Shown here one piece after another: positions 8,087 through 16,397 of a DNA stretch of 64,000 bases. The position numbers and the translations under genes were made by a program. This DNA comes from Segatella copri. GTDB lineage: Bacteria; Bacteroidota; Bacteroidia; Bacteroidales; Bacteroidaceae. The stretch covers positions 4,196,684 to 4,260,683 of the forward strand of contig NZ_CP137557.1 of assembly GCF_019249655.2 (NCBI RefSeq), written 5' to 3'. The notes beneath the pieces were generated by a model. That model made no database searches. It was not told the DNA's origin and saw only the letters and a list, made by a program, of their open reading frames with translations. Each line of letters begins with the position of its first letter. Position 1 is the first letter of the stretch.

Positions 8087-11000
8087 CTAGAATCCGTCGA
8101 GTTCGAAGTATTCGTCTTCCAGTCCGGAATCTTCAGTCTTCTTCTCCTCGAAGTCGATACCGGTATCTTCGGTCTTCTCCTCTTTCTGCTGAGGCTGAAT
8201 CTCGAAGGTATCTTCATCTTCCTGAGTCTTCTGCTCTTCCTTGGTTACAGGAAGAGTGAATTCTTCTTCCTGGGTATTCTGCTCTTCCTTGTTAACCGGC
8301 AGCGTGATTTCCTCTTCCTGAGTCTTCTGCTGCTCTGTGTTCTGATTTACAGGACCGAGAATCAGATCTTCTTTTGGTTCCAATTCATCAAGCGGATGAT
8401 CGCCTGTTTCTGCATCCTTGCCGGAAATTTCCTCTTTCTGATCTTTATCCACAGCTATTTCTGCTGGCTCGATGAGCAGGCGGAGCTGGCTGATCTTCAA
8501 TGGGGCGAAGTGCTTGGCGTAGAACTTGTCGTAATCGTCGTATGACAGTTTGGTGCCCAGAAGCTCCAGATTTGGCTCGCTGATGACAAAGGCTCTTGCC
8601 TTGTTCAGCAGACGGGTGATGCCTGCCTGCTTATACACCTCGTTGGCGTATTGGCGAGCCTCGTCGTAGTTGCGGAAACCGCTTACCTTCAGGCGATGCA
8701 GACCTTGGATATCCTCGATATTGAGATCGAAGTTACGTGCCATATACGAGGTGAAGTTGTATTTCGCCACTTCGAAGAGCAGCTGGTTCTCGTTTACGGA
8801 ATCAGGAACATAGGCCAGGAGGAACACGAACTTGTCGTTGCGTTCGTCGCTAAAGCCCTTGTGCTGGGTAGAATCGTTGTTGTTGATAACGTCGCTTCTC
8901 ATCGACCATACATTGCTCAGGTCGAACTTGCCTCCGTAGAGTCGCTTGCCGGCGTTGACACCATTCACTATCATACCCGCCATCTCGCTGAGTCGGCTGT
9001 TGGGATATTTCTCCACCACGGTGTTCATGATGGTCATGCATGAATCCACGTTGCCTTCGTTGAGTTGGGTCATACCGCTGATGAAGAGAAACTTATCGCG
9101 GTTTTCGCCCGTAGGGAACCGCTTCTCCGATACGGCGGCATTCTCCTTCACTACCTCGTATTTACCCTCCTTGAATGCCTGGTAGGTGAGGGTATAGAGA
9201 GAGTCTTCCAGATGAACGCCTATCTTGGCATTCTCTACATAATATGGATCGGAAAGAAGGATGGTCCATTGACTTTCAGGGTAGTCCTTCTTCAGTTTCT
9301 CCACGTAGGTGTTTGCCACATCCGTCTGTTTCTTTCTGGAATAGAGCAGGTAGAGATGATAGTAGACATCATCCATGTGCTCATATTCCGGATAGTGGTC
9401 AGTCAGTCGGCGCAGTGCCTTCTCGCTGAGTGGCAGGTTGTCGAGCTTATCCTTGAAGATGACGCCCGAATGGTAGAGTCCGTCTTCCAGCAGCTGGTTG
9501 CTTTCTGCCAGCTGTTCCGGGGTGAATGGAATCTGTGCCATGTAGTACTCCCTCTTGTGCGGGTCGTTCACGGCACTATCGGTAATCTGCTTGAGCGAAT
9601 CTTCCTGGGCGGCTACGTTGGCGAGTGAATCTCTCATCTCGTCGGTCATCTCCTCGGCACCCTGTGCTGAAGCAACCACCGTCTTGTTGATTCGTTGCCA
9701 GTTGTCTACATTCTCTCGCTTGCCCCAGAGTTTCTGGAACTGCGCCTTACCCTGGTTAACCGCCATAGGAGAATAGAAATACCACTTTCCTTTATCCATG
9801 CCGTTCATACCGTTCATGGCATTGTTGGCGGCGTTGTTCTTCTTGTTGGCATTGTTGGCAAAGTTGCCTCCGTTTCCTCCCTGTTGGTTATTGGCGGCTT
9901 CCTGCTCAGCCTGTTTTTTGCGTTCTTCCTTTTCTTTCTTCTTCAGGGCGGTAATCACGCGGTCGATGGCAGCGTTGCGGTCTTTCTCATCCATCTTTGC
10001 CAATGCCTGGAGGGAGTCCTGCAGGGCTACGGCATCGGTGAAGGGTACCAGTTCGTCGAGCACCTTGGAGCGGTTGGAGAGCTGTTCGTAGTCCTTGCGC
10101 TCCTTGTCGAGCAAGCCGATGGCTTCGCCGTAGCAGCGCTGGGCATCGGAGAATTTCTCTCTAATCCAGTAGATGTCGCCCAGATGCAGGAGGAGCACAC
10201 CTTTCTCTATGCCGTTTCTGGTGGCCTTGGCAACGCCTTTCTCGTAGGCTCCGATGGCCTGCAGGGTGTCTTTCTGAGCCAGGTAGATATTACCGATGGC
10301 ATAATATACCTGGTCGAGATATTCCTTGTTGTTGTCGGATGCAGCCATGCGCTTCAGCTTGCCTATCATCTTCCTGCTGTTGTTTGCCGCCATCACCTCG
10401 GTCATCGAGATGCGGGCATTGAACTCCAGTTCGTAAGGAGGATTGAGGCGCACCACGTGCTTGAACGCCTTGTAGGCTTCCTGCTTGTTGCCGATGGAAG
10501 CCTGCAGCTGTCCCATCAGGTACCATTCGCGTGCCTTCTGCTTGCGGCGCATCTCGTGCTTGATTACTTTCCTGAGATAAGGAATCGCCTGTGCCGCTTC
10601 GCCCTTGCGGATATGGTAGTCGGCAAAGGTATAATCCCATTCCTTCTGGGCACTCCAGTGGATGGAATCGCGCCTGATGTTGCGGATTACATCTTCTGCA
10701 TCATACATCCAATCCTGTTCGATATAGCATTTAGCCAGCCAGGCACGAGCCTTTCCGTAGATGGCAGGCTGGGTGGCGTAGAGGCGGCTCATGTAGGCGA
10801 AGGTGGTGGCTGCCGAATTGAAGTCGCCCTTGAAGAACTGGGATCTGCCCATCAGCATCCAGGCTTTCCACAGGAAGGGATTGTACTCGCGGCGGCTGAG
10901 CCATTCAATATCCTTTTCGGTTTTCTTTCTGCTTTTGGTCCATTCAGGTCGGCTTTTGATACTGTGCTGGTGAATGGCTTTCTCGCATTTTTCGATGGCA

Positions 11001-11284
11001 CGGTCGTAGTTACTTTTACCTATTTCGCGGCTACTCTTGTTGGTAACGGTGTAGAGTGGAATCTGCTCGGTATAGTTGTCCTTGTTGCCAGCTTCTTTCT
11101 CCAGTGAGGCATCAATATAGGCGAGGGTACCATTATAATAGGTATTGTATCGGGCGTTGAAGGCATGCCACCATCTGCTCTGCGCCGTATTCTTCTGCGT
11201 AGAGCAACCGATGGTACTCATCGAGATGATGATGAGCACGAAGGCGTATGCCAGGTTCCTTGTATGGTGATGATGCTGTTTCAT
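8087..11284 (-). CDS. porW: PorW/SprE-like TPR lipoprotein of the type IX secretion system
   Basis: Large lipoprotein of 1065 residues. The start is set at the ATG of MKQHHHHTRN because it leads into a lipoprotein signal with the lipobox STIGC and acceptor Cys27; an upstream in-frame ATG would bury the signal. The body is rich in TPR helices from about 100 to 430. A low-complexity N/Q/G/K linker precedes KGKWYFYSPMAVNQGK and FQKLWGKRENVDNWQR, a signature of the SprE/PorW family needed for T9SS export in gliding and oral Bacteroidota. The last 100 residues are acidic with three near-repeats of a TQEEE-LPV-KEEQ unit. It is last in the aroA run, 13 nt after the ABC permease. The family is fairly sure; the symbol is by resemblance. 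Confidence 0.82.
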   Translation of the reverse strand: MKQHHHHTRNLAYAFVLIIISMSTIGCSTQKNTAQSRWWHAFNARYNTYYNGTLAYIDASLEKEAGNKDNYTEQIPLYTVTNKSSREIGKSNYDRAIEKCEKAIHQHSIKSRPEWTKSRKKTEKDIEWLSRREYNPFLWKAWMLMGRSQFFKGDFNSAATTFAYMSRLYATQPAIYGKARAWLAKCYIEQDWMYDAEDVIRNIRRDSIHWSAQKEWDYTFADYHIRKGEAAQAIPYLRKVIKHEMRRKQKAREWYLMGQLQASIGNKQEAYKAFKHVVRLNPPYELEFNARISMTEVMAANNSRKMIGKLKRMAASDNNKEYLDQVYYAIGNIYLAQKDTLQAIGAYEKGVAKATRNGIEKGVLLLHLGDIYWIREKFSDAQRCYGEAIGLLDKERKDYEQLSNRSKVLDELVPFTDAVALQDSLQALAKMDEKDRNAAIDRVITALKKKEKEERKKQAEQEAANNQQGGNGGNFANNANKKNNAANNAMNGMNGMDKGKWYFYSPMAVNQGKAQFQKLWGKRENVDNWQRINKTVVASAQGAEEMTDEMRDSLANVAAQEDSLKQITDSAVNDPHKREYYMAQIPFTPEQLAESNQLLEDGLYHSGVIFKDKLDNLPLSEKALRRLTDHYPEYEHMDDVYYHLYLLYSRKKQTDVANTYVEKLKKDYPESQWTILLSDPYYVENAKIGVHLEDSLYTLTYQAFKEGKYEVVKENAAVSEKRFPTGENRDKFLFISGMTQLNEGNVDSCMTIMNTVVEKYPNSRLSEMAGMIVNGVNAGKRLYGGKFDLSNVWSMRSDVINNNDSTQHKGFSDERNDKFVFLLAYVPDSVNENQLLFEVAKYNFTSYMARNFDLNIEDIQGLHRLKVSGFRNYDEARQYANEVYKQAGITRLLNKARAFVISEPNLELLGTKLSYDDYDKFYAKHFAPLKISQLRLLIEPAEIAVDKDQKEEISGKDAETGDHPLDELEPKEDLILGPVNQNTEQQKTQEEEITLPVNKEEQNTQEEEFTLPVTKEEQKTQEDEDTFEIQPQQKEEKTEDTGIDFEEKKTEDSGLEDEYFELDGF

Positions 11285-11297
11285 TTTTTCTGGATTC

Positions 11298-12101
11298 TCA
11301 TTTTTTCTGGATTCCTTTCCACAATTTTGCGATGGCAAAGATGATGATGCTTACGAAGATGATGGTGGCTCCCGACGGCACATTGAGCATGTAGCTGGCG
11401 TAGAGGCCCACGATGCAGTCTATCCATCCCAGGATGATGCTTGCCCAGATCATCTGCCTGTAGTTGTAGGTGAAGAGGTTGGCGGTCATCTGCGGGATGG
11501 TGAGCAGACTGATGGCGAGTACGATGCCCACCATCTTGAGGGTGGCTACGATGGTCATGGCGATGAGCGTCATCATCAGATATTCGATGAGGGTGACCGG
11601 CAGATGCTGTGACCGGGCAAAGGTACTGTCGAATGCGATGTTCTGGATGGGGCGCAGGAGGAAGATGAAGAGCAGTGCCACCACCAGGGTAAGGATGCCC
11701 AGCAACCAGAGGTCTGCGCTGTCGATGGCGAGGATGCTGCCAAAGAGGAAGGAGGGAAGGTCGGGCATGAATCCCGGCGTGAGGAAGCAGCAGATGATGC
11801 CCACGCTCATGCCCAGGGTCCAGAACATGGCAATGGCGGAGTCTTTGCGCACATCTTTCTTACGCGAAATCCATTGTACGCCAAAGGCACTGAGGATGGC
11901 GAATACCATGGCGGAGAGAATGGGGTTGATGCCCGAGAACACACCGATGCCGATGCCTCCGAAAGAGGCATGGGTGATGCCACCGCTGATGAAGACCAGA
12001 CGGCGGGTAACGATGTAGGTTCCGATGAATCCGCACAGGATGCTTGCCAAGAAGGCGCCTATCAGTGCGTTCTGGAAAAATGTATATTGCAATATGTCCA
12101 T
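11298..12101 (-). CDS. Metal (zinc/manganese-type) ABC transporter permease
   Basis: Inner-membrane permease of the ABC-3 family (ZnuB/MntB/TroC type), 267 residues with seven to eight hydrophobic helices. The conserved segments ITHASFGGIGIGVFSG and VGIVLAISLLTIPQMTA are present. Members take up zinc, manganese or iron with a binding protein and an ATPase; neither partner is adjacent, so they must be encoded elsewhere. It sits 9 nt after the small membrane protein gene and 13 nt before the PorW-like gene in one minus-strand run. The metal cannot be decided from sequence. Confidence 0.88.
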   Translation of the reverse strand: MDILQYTFFQNALIGAFLASILCGFIGTYIVTRRLVFISGGITHASFGGIGIGVFSGINPILSAMVFAILSAFGVQWISRKKDVRKDSAIAMFWTLGMSVGIICCFLTPGFMPDLPSFLFGSILAIDSADLWLLGILTLVVALLFIFLLRPIQNIAFDSTFARSQHLPVTLIEYLMMTLIAMTIVATLKMVGIVLAISLLTIPQMTANLFTYNYRQMIWASIILGWIDCIVGLYASYMLNVPSGATIIFVSIIIFAIAKLWKGIQKK

Positions 12102-12110
12102 ATATGACTC

Positions 12111-12497
12111 CTAGCTATTTAAAAAGTTGATGACTTCATCCTTCAGCTGGTTTGGCAGGTTGATGCCTCGCAGAATCAGACTTCTGTTCCAGCCTGCCAC
12201 CTCTTCGGGTTGCATGGTGTAGAGCACCTCCGAGAATTCTTCCACTTCCTCGTCGGTATAGTCGTCAGCCTCTCGTCCTGCAAACCGGTCGAGGTCTTCG
12301 TCATCGTAATATTCTATTTCCTTGGTGGCAGCCTCCATCATGCAGTCTTGCTCGCACTTGGAGTTTTCTCCATTGCAAGTGTTGCACGATACGCCTTCCT
12401 GCAATGGTTCCTCGTCCTCTCCCTTGCGGTGAGAGACGATACCGAATATGGCGCTTATCAGGCCTAGAACCACCAAGGCTAAAACTAAATATAACAT
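12111..12497 (-). CDS. Small membrane-anchored cysteine-rich protein, function unknown
   Basis: A 128-residue protein I do not recognise by name. One N-terminal hydrophobic segment (about residues 1-18, MLYLVLALVV) acts as anchor or uncleaved signal. A cysteine cluster follows, CNTCNGENSKCEQDC, able to bind a metal or form disulfides, and then a very acidic tail with EEVEEFSEVLYTMQPEEVAGW. The ATG at 12497 is preferred over an upstream TTG. It lies 14-20 nt after aroA and 9 nt before the metal ABC permease; with the Cys cluster this suggests, without proving, a metal-related role. Confidence 0.72.
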   Translation of the reverse strand: MLYLVLALVVLGLISAIFGIVSHRKGEDEEPLQEGVSCNTCNGENSKCEQDCMMEAATKEIEYYDDEDLDRFAGREADDYTDEEVEEFSEVLYTMQPEEVAGWNRSLILRGINLPNQLKDEVINFLNS

Positions 12498-12501
12498 AAA
12501 C

Positions 12502-12532
12502 AATTAACTATCAACTATTAACTTTCAACTAT
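12502..12532. repeat. AT-rich TAACTAT/ATAGTTA intergenic repeat (aroA end)
   Basis: A run of tandem TTAACTATCAACTATTAAC-like units at the 3' end of aroA. It belongs to the intergenic repeat family also seen near 15623, 16329, 27534, 44001 and 55631. Confidence 0.6.
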
Positions 12533-13762
12533 CTCAAATCCTACTTTCCTGAGGTCTTCCCAATAATGTGGGTACGATTTGCTCACTACTTCCGGGTTGT
12601 TGATCTCTATCTGAGGGAACTTGAAGGCGAGTGGGGCGAAAGCCATAGCCATGCGATGATCCTCGTAGGTGTCGATTGGGGCAAAGCTTGCTTCGCAGGT
12701 CTCGCCATCCCAATAGAGGGTATTGTCGTTCTCATCGTGGATGACATAGCCCACCTTCTTCAACTCGGTCTTGAGAGCCTCGATACGGTCGGTTTCCTTG
12801 ATTTTCAGACTGGCAAGACCCGTGAACTTGAACTTCACGCCGAGCGCACAGCATGCTACTACGATGGTTTGAGCCAGGTCTGGGGAACCCGTGAAATCGT
12901 ATTCAAACTTAGGGAGAAGACAGCGGTTTGTCTTCAGCATTACATTCGTGATGGTGTCGCGATTCTCAAATTCGCTCTTCACACCCAGCAGACTGAAGAT
13001 GTATTTCACCACAGAATCACCCTGTTTTGAACAGTCCATCAAGCCTTCCAGTTGGATAGAAGAGTCGATGTTGGCATTCAGGGCCATCATCTCGTACCAA
13101 TAGGAAGAGGCACTCCAGTCGTTCTCAATCATGTAAGGAGTTGTCTTGTATGGCTGAGGCTTCACGGTGATGGTGTCCATATCCGTCCATTCTGCATCTG
13201 CTCCATATTCCTTCATGGTCCAGAGGGTGAGGTCGATGTAAGGGCGTGAGGCAATCTCGCCAGTGAGCTTCAGTTCCAGTCCATTCTTCAGCATAGGACC
13301 TATCATCAGGAGTGCCGAGATGTATTGCGAGCTGATGTTGCCTACTACCTCCAGGTGGCCGCCTTCCAAAGACTTGCCTTTGATGTGGAGAGGCGGATAT
13401 CCCTCGTTCTTCTCGTAGGAGATGTCGGCACCCAGATAGCGCAGGGCGTCTACGAGGATGCGGATAGGGCGATTCTGCATGCGCTCAGTACCCGTGATGG
13501 TATGTTCGCCCGGTGTAGAGGCAAGATAAGCTGTCATGAATCGCATGGCGGTGCCTGCTGCCTTGATGTTGATGACATCAGGCATATCCTTGAGGGCGGC
13601 GATGATAACCTCGGTGTCATCGCAGTCGCTCAAGTTGCTAGGTTGTATGCTGCTTCCAGCCATCGCACTGATGACGAGGGCTCGGTTGCTGATACTCTTA
13701 GATGCTGGCAAGTTGATACTTGCATTCATTTGGCTAGGTGCCTTTATTGTATATTTTTTCAT
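12518..13762 (-). CDS. aroA: 3-phosphoshikimate 1-carboxyvinyltransferase (EPSP synthase)
   Basis: Sixth step of the shikimate pathway: joins phosphoenolpyruvate and shikimate-3-phosphate to give EPSP in the cytoplasm. It has 414 residues; the usual range is about 410-430. Substrate-binding motifs are LPASKSISNRALVISAMA near the N-terminus (Lys, Ser, Arg), GTAMRFMTAYL, IKETDRIEALKTELKKVG and TYEDHRMAMAFAPLA. It is first in a minus-strand run with a small membrane protein, an ABC permease and a PorW-like gene, and its promoter element lies at 13794-13801. Nothing is missing from the active site. Confidence 0.97.
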   Translation of the reverse strand: MKKYTIKAPSQMNASINLPASKSISNRALVISAMAGSSIQPSNLSDCDDTEVIIAALKDMPDVINIKAAGTAMRFMTAYLASTPGEHTITGTERMQNRPIRILVDALRYLGADISYEKNEGYPPLHIKGKSLEGGHLEVVGNISSQYISALLMIGPMLKNGLELKLTGEIASRPYIDLTLWTMKEYGADAEWTDMDTITVKPQPYKTTPYMIENDWSASSYWYEMMALNANIDSSIQLEGLMDCSKQGDSVVKYIFSLLGVKSEFENRDTITNVMLKTNRCLLPKFEYDFTGSPDLAQTIVVACCALGVKFKFTGLASLKIKETDRIEALKTELKKVGYVIHDENDNTLYWDGETCEASFAPIDTYEDHRMAMAFAPLAFKFPQIEINNPEVVSKSYPHYWEDLRKVGFEIVES

Positions 13763-13793
13763 TCGCGTACCTTATATTATATATATTTCTCTG

Positions 13794-13801
13794 CAAAAGT
13801 A
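13794..13801 (-). promoter_or_regulatory. Putative -7 element of aroA operon
   Basis: Minus-strand TACTTTTG matches TAnnTTTG and lies 32 nt upstream of the aroA ATG. Confidence 0.55.
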
Positions 13802-14087
13802 CAAAATAAAAAGTACATACGCTAGAAAAAGGGCGAAAAAGTTTGTAAATGGGTTCAAAAAAGTGGTGGTGCTCCTGAGGGGTAATGAGATAGACTGCTT
13901 ACAATGTGTAAACTGAGATGGGGATTTATAAGGGTTATCAGGAAATACCTTCTGTCAAAGTGTATAAAAAAGACCCCTTAAATAACAATTTGTAATTTGG
14001 AAAACTCTTTCTGGCAAAAAGTAAAACCGACCCGAAAAAATAGATAAAATAGCGTTAAGGATTGATACAACCTATCGAAAATTGTAT

Positions 14088-14095
14088 TATCTTTG
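14088..14095 (+). promoter_or_regulatory. Putative -7 element of the MORN-like gene
   Basis: TATCTTTG lies 54 nt before the ATG at 14150. A TTG at 14062-14064 is slightly too far away (23 nt) to be a confident -33 element. Confidence 0.6.
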
Positions 14096-14149
14096 CACCA
14101 GAAAAAAGAAATAATAATAAACAATTAATAATATCCTAAAATTAAAAAT

Positions 14150-14656
14150 ATGAAACGAGTTATATTATTCTCATTGATGGCTTTAATGACCGTAGCAGCT
14201 TTCGGTCGCAAGCACGTAGAGAATGCAACAGTAGTAGCTGACACTATTTTCTATGCAGAAAATATGAGCAATGTAGCTAGTGCCGATCAGGCTAGTTATT
14301 ACAGATTGCTGATGACTACCGGCGCTGGCCTCAATAAGAAGGACGTTTTCCAGGATTTCTATATGAATGGTAATCTCCGTGCTGAGGGAGGCTATAGCTT
14401 CATTGACCTCGGTAACGACCGCAATACAGTTTTCAACGGCGAAGTGACCACTTATTATAAGAATGGCAAGGAGAAGTGGCATGGCAAATATGTCAATGGC
14501 AAGCGTGAGGGTTACTTCACTCTCCAGCTCCGCGAAGGTGGCGTGGCAGTTGTGCAGTACAGAAACGGCAAGTCTGTTCACGATTACTTCATGGTTACTT
14601 ACAAGGACGGTACTTCTGTAAAGAAGAATCTCTCTGAGATTAAGGGTCTTATGTAA
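14150..14656 (+). CDS. Secreted MORN-repeat-like protein, function unknown
   Basis: A 168-residue exported protein. The signal peptide MKRVILFSLMALMTVAAFG ends near residue 20. The mature part contains MORN-like strands, FYMNGNLRAEGGYS, YYKNGKEKWHGKYVNGK and REGYFTLQL, resembling the YwqK/MORN-type beta-hairpin repeats common in Bacteroidota secreted proteins. No catalytic motif is visible and the binding partner is unknown. It is a single-gene unit with a -7 element at 14088 and a strong terminator at 14765. Confidence 0.78.
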   Translation: MKRVILFSLMALMTVAAFGRKHVENATVVADTIFYAENMSNVASADQASYYRLLMTTGAGLNKKDVFQDFYMNGNLRAEGGYSFIDLGNDRNTVFNGEVTTYYKNGKEKWHGKYVNGKREGYFTLQLREGGVAVVQYRNGKSVHDYFMVTYKDGTSVKKNLSEIKGLM

Positions 14657-14726
14657 TCCGTTGACCAGTAAATCAATGCCCCGTTAGATGAGGCTGTTGA
14701 TTTCTTCATTAGAATTGAAAAATCTC

Positions 14727-14832
14727 TCTTATATAAATTAAAATTTTATGTTGATATGACCAATATGGGGATGGCTTCCGTGAGGAAGGTGATCCCCATC
14801 TTTTTTTTATCAACAATCTAATTTATATAAGA
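14727..14832. repeat. 14-bp inverted repeats enclosing the terminator
   Basis: TCTTATATAAATTA at 14727-14740 is perfectly complementary in reverse to 14819-14832. The pair encloses the terminator hairpin at 14765-14808, giving a nested structure of about 106 nt that resembles a tiny non-coding element. Confidence 0.5.
14765..14808 (+). terminator. Rho-independent terminator after the MORN-like gene
   Basis: ATGGGGAT (14765-14772) pairs with ATCCCCAT (14792-14799), an inner CTTCC/GGAAG stem strengthens the hairpin, and eight T residues follow at 14801-14808. Confidence 0.85.
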
Positions 14833-14847
14833 AAGTCTGATTTCTTG

Positions 14848-15600
14848 TTAGATGTTTAAGTCTACTTCCACCGGGCAGTGGTCGCTACCCATGATGTCGG
14901 TATGGATCTTTGCTTCTGTAATCTTGTCCTTGATGCTGTCTGATATCAGGAAATAGTCGATGCGCCAGCCGGCGTTCTTCTCGCGTGCCTTGAAGCGATA
15001 AGACCACCACGAATAGGTTACTTCCTCTGGATGGAGATAGCGGAAGCTATCGGTGAAGCCATCGTTCAGGAGAATTGTCATTTTCTCTCGCTCTTCGTCT
15101 GTAAAACCGGCGTTGCGGCGGTTGGTTTTCGGATTCTTGATATCTATCTCTTCGTGTGCCACGTTTAAGTCGCCACAGATTACTACCGGTTTTTGGGCAT
15201 CCAGATTTTTCAGGAACTTGCGGAAGTCGTCTTCCCAAGTCATGCGATAATCCAGTCGCTTGAGTTCTGTCTGCGAGTTTGGTGTATAGCAGGTGACGAG
15301 GTAGAACTGATCGTATTCCAGTGTGATGATTCTGCCTTCGTGGTCGTGTTCCTCCACGCCCATGCCATAGCTTACGCTCAAAGGCTTGTGCTTGGTATAG
15401 ATGGCAGTGCCGGAATATCCTTTTTTCTCAGCGTAGTTCCAATAACTTTCGTAACCTTCAAACTTCAGGTCGAGTTGTCCTTCCTGCATCTTGGTTTCCT
15501 GCAGGCAGAAGAAGTCTGCATCGAGTGCCTTGAATTGGTTCTCGAAGTCTTTGCCCACGCAAGCACGCAGGCCGTTTACGTTCCAGGATATAAACTTCAT
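14848..15600 (-). CDS. xth: Exodeoxyribonuclease III (AP endonuclease)
   Basis: Base-excision repair enzyme cutting at abasic sites, with 3'-5' exonuclease activity. It has 250 residues, the usual ExoIII length. Motifs in order are MKFISWNVNGLRA, LQETKMQ with the metal-binding glutamate, GDLNVAHEEID with catalytic Asp and Asn, AGWRIDYFL, and the closing GSDHCPV with the catalytic Asp-His pair. It acts in the cytoplasm. It lies 90 nt downstream of folE on the same strand, with a hairpin-forming AT-rich repeat between them. No separate promoter is clear. Confidence 0.96.
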   Translation of the reverse strand: MKFISWNVNGLRACVGKDFENQFKALDADFFCLQETKMQEGQLDLKFEGYESYWNYAEKKGYSGTAIYTKHKPLSVSYGMGVEEHDHEGRIITLEYDQFYLVTCYTPNSQTELKRLDYRMTWEDDFRKFLKNLDAQKPVVICGDLNVAHEEIDIKNPKTNRRNAGFTDEEREKMTILLNDGFTDSFRYLHPEEVTYSWWSYRFKAREKNAGWRIDYFLISDSIKDKITEAKIHTDIMGSDHCPVEVDLNI

Positions 15601-15622
15601 TTTTTTATAGTTTATAGTTAAA

Positions 15623-15685
15623 AGTTAATAGTTTACAGTTGATGGCAAGAATGCTCTATAAACTATCAACTGTAAACTATTAACT
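15623..15685. repeat. AT-rich intergenic repeat forming a 21-bp hairpin (xth/folE)
   Basis: Positions 15623-15643 are perfectly complementary in reverse to 15665-15685, with core ATAGTTTACAGTTGAT. The 21-nt loop contains GGCAAGAATGC. A close relative with a similar loop position lies at 16329-16397. Confidence 0.7.
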
Positions 15686-15690
15686 ATATA

Positions 15691-16284
15691 TTAGATTCTT
15701 TTACTTTCTCCTCTCAGCAGGCTCATGAACTCCTGGCGGGTGTTCAAAGAGTTGAATACGCCGCTATAATCACTGGTTGTAGTGATGGAATTCTGCTTCT
15801 CCACGCCACGCATCTGCATGCACATGTGTTTAGCCTCAATCACCACCATGACTCCCTGAGGGTTCAGGGTTTCCTGGATGCAGTCCTTAATCTGCTGGGT
15901 GAGGCGCTCCTGCACCTGGAGACGGTGGCTGAAGATGTCTACCACACGGGCTATCTTGCTCAGACCGGTGATCTTGCCGTTAGGAATGTAAGCCACGTGA
16001 ACCTTGCCATAGAAAGGCAGCATGTGGTGTTCGCACATAGAGAAGAAATCGATGTCCTTCACGATAACCATCTGGTCGTATTTCTCCTCAAAGAGGGCAT
16101 CTGTCAATACCTTGTGGGCATCCTGTGTATAGCCACGGGTCAGGATCTGCATCGCCTTAGCCACGCGCATCGGGGTTTTTACCAAACCTTCGCGTTCAGG
16201 GTCTTCGCCCAGGAGTTTCAATACTTCTTTATAGTGTCCTGCGAGTTCGTCCAATCCCTCGCGAAATTCTGTTTCTGGATTCAT
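15691..16284 (-). CDS. folE: GTP cyclohydrolase I
   Basis: First committed step of tetrahydrofolate biosynthesis: converts GTP to 7,8-dihydroneopterin triphosphate. It has 197 residues, standard length. The zinc site and active core read [20 protein letters not shown], followed by [15 protein letters not shown] and [11 protein letters not shown], all hallmarks of the FolE toroid subunit. The MRGVEKQNS and TTTSDYSG motifs are also present. It lies in the minus-strand cluster with the SPOR protein and xth and is flanked on both sides by AT-rich hairpin repeats. folK (32867) and folB (61043) of the same pathway are elsewhere in the window. Confidence 0.97.
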   Translation of the reverse strand: MNPETEFREGLDELAGHYKEVLKLLGEDPEREGLVKTPMRVAKAMQILTRGYTQDAHKVLTDALFEEKYDQMVIVKDIDFFSMCEHHMLPFYGKVHVAYIPNGKITGLSKIARVVDIFSHRLQVQERLTQQIKDCIQETLNPQGVMVVIEAKHMCMQMRGVEKQNSITTTSDYSGVFNSLNTRQEFMSLLRGESKRI

Positions 16285-16328
16285 CTTATTTTATTTATAA
16301 TTCTTAATTAATAGTTAATAATTTACAA

Positions 16329-16397
16329 TTAATAGTTTATAGTTAGGCCTACGGCATCAATGCTGTAAACTGTTAACTATCAACTATAAACTATTAA
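16329..16397. repeat. AT-rich intergenic repeat forming a 16-bp hairpin (folE/SPOR)
   Basis: TTAATAGTTTATAGTT at 16329-16344 pairs perfectly with 16382-16397. The right arm runs to the stop codon of the SPOR gene. It belongs to the same family as the repeat at 15623-15685. Confidence 0.7.

Larger units (their letters stand above)
13763..14149. other. 387-nt divergent intergenic region aroA / MORN-like gene
   Basis: Holds two outward -7 elements, one for aroA at 13794-13801 (minus) and one for the secreted MORN-like gene at 14088-14095 (plus). The AT-rich middle (13810-14060) has no open reading frame or clear stem-loop that I can support. Confidence 0.5.

Noticed and set aside
9695..11107. 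Long plus-strand open frame (470 codons) opposite the PorW-like gene
   Set aside because: Antisense shadow of a strongly supported gene; the translation looks like complemented TPR sequence and has no promoter.
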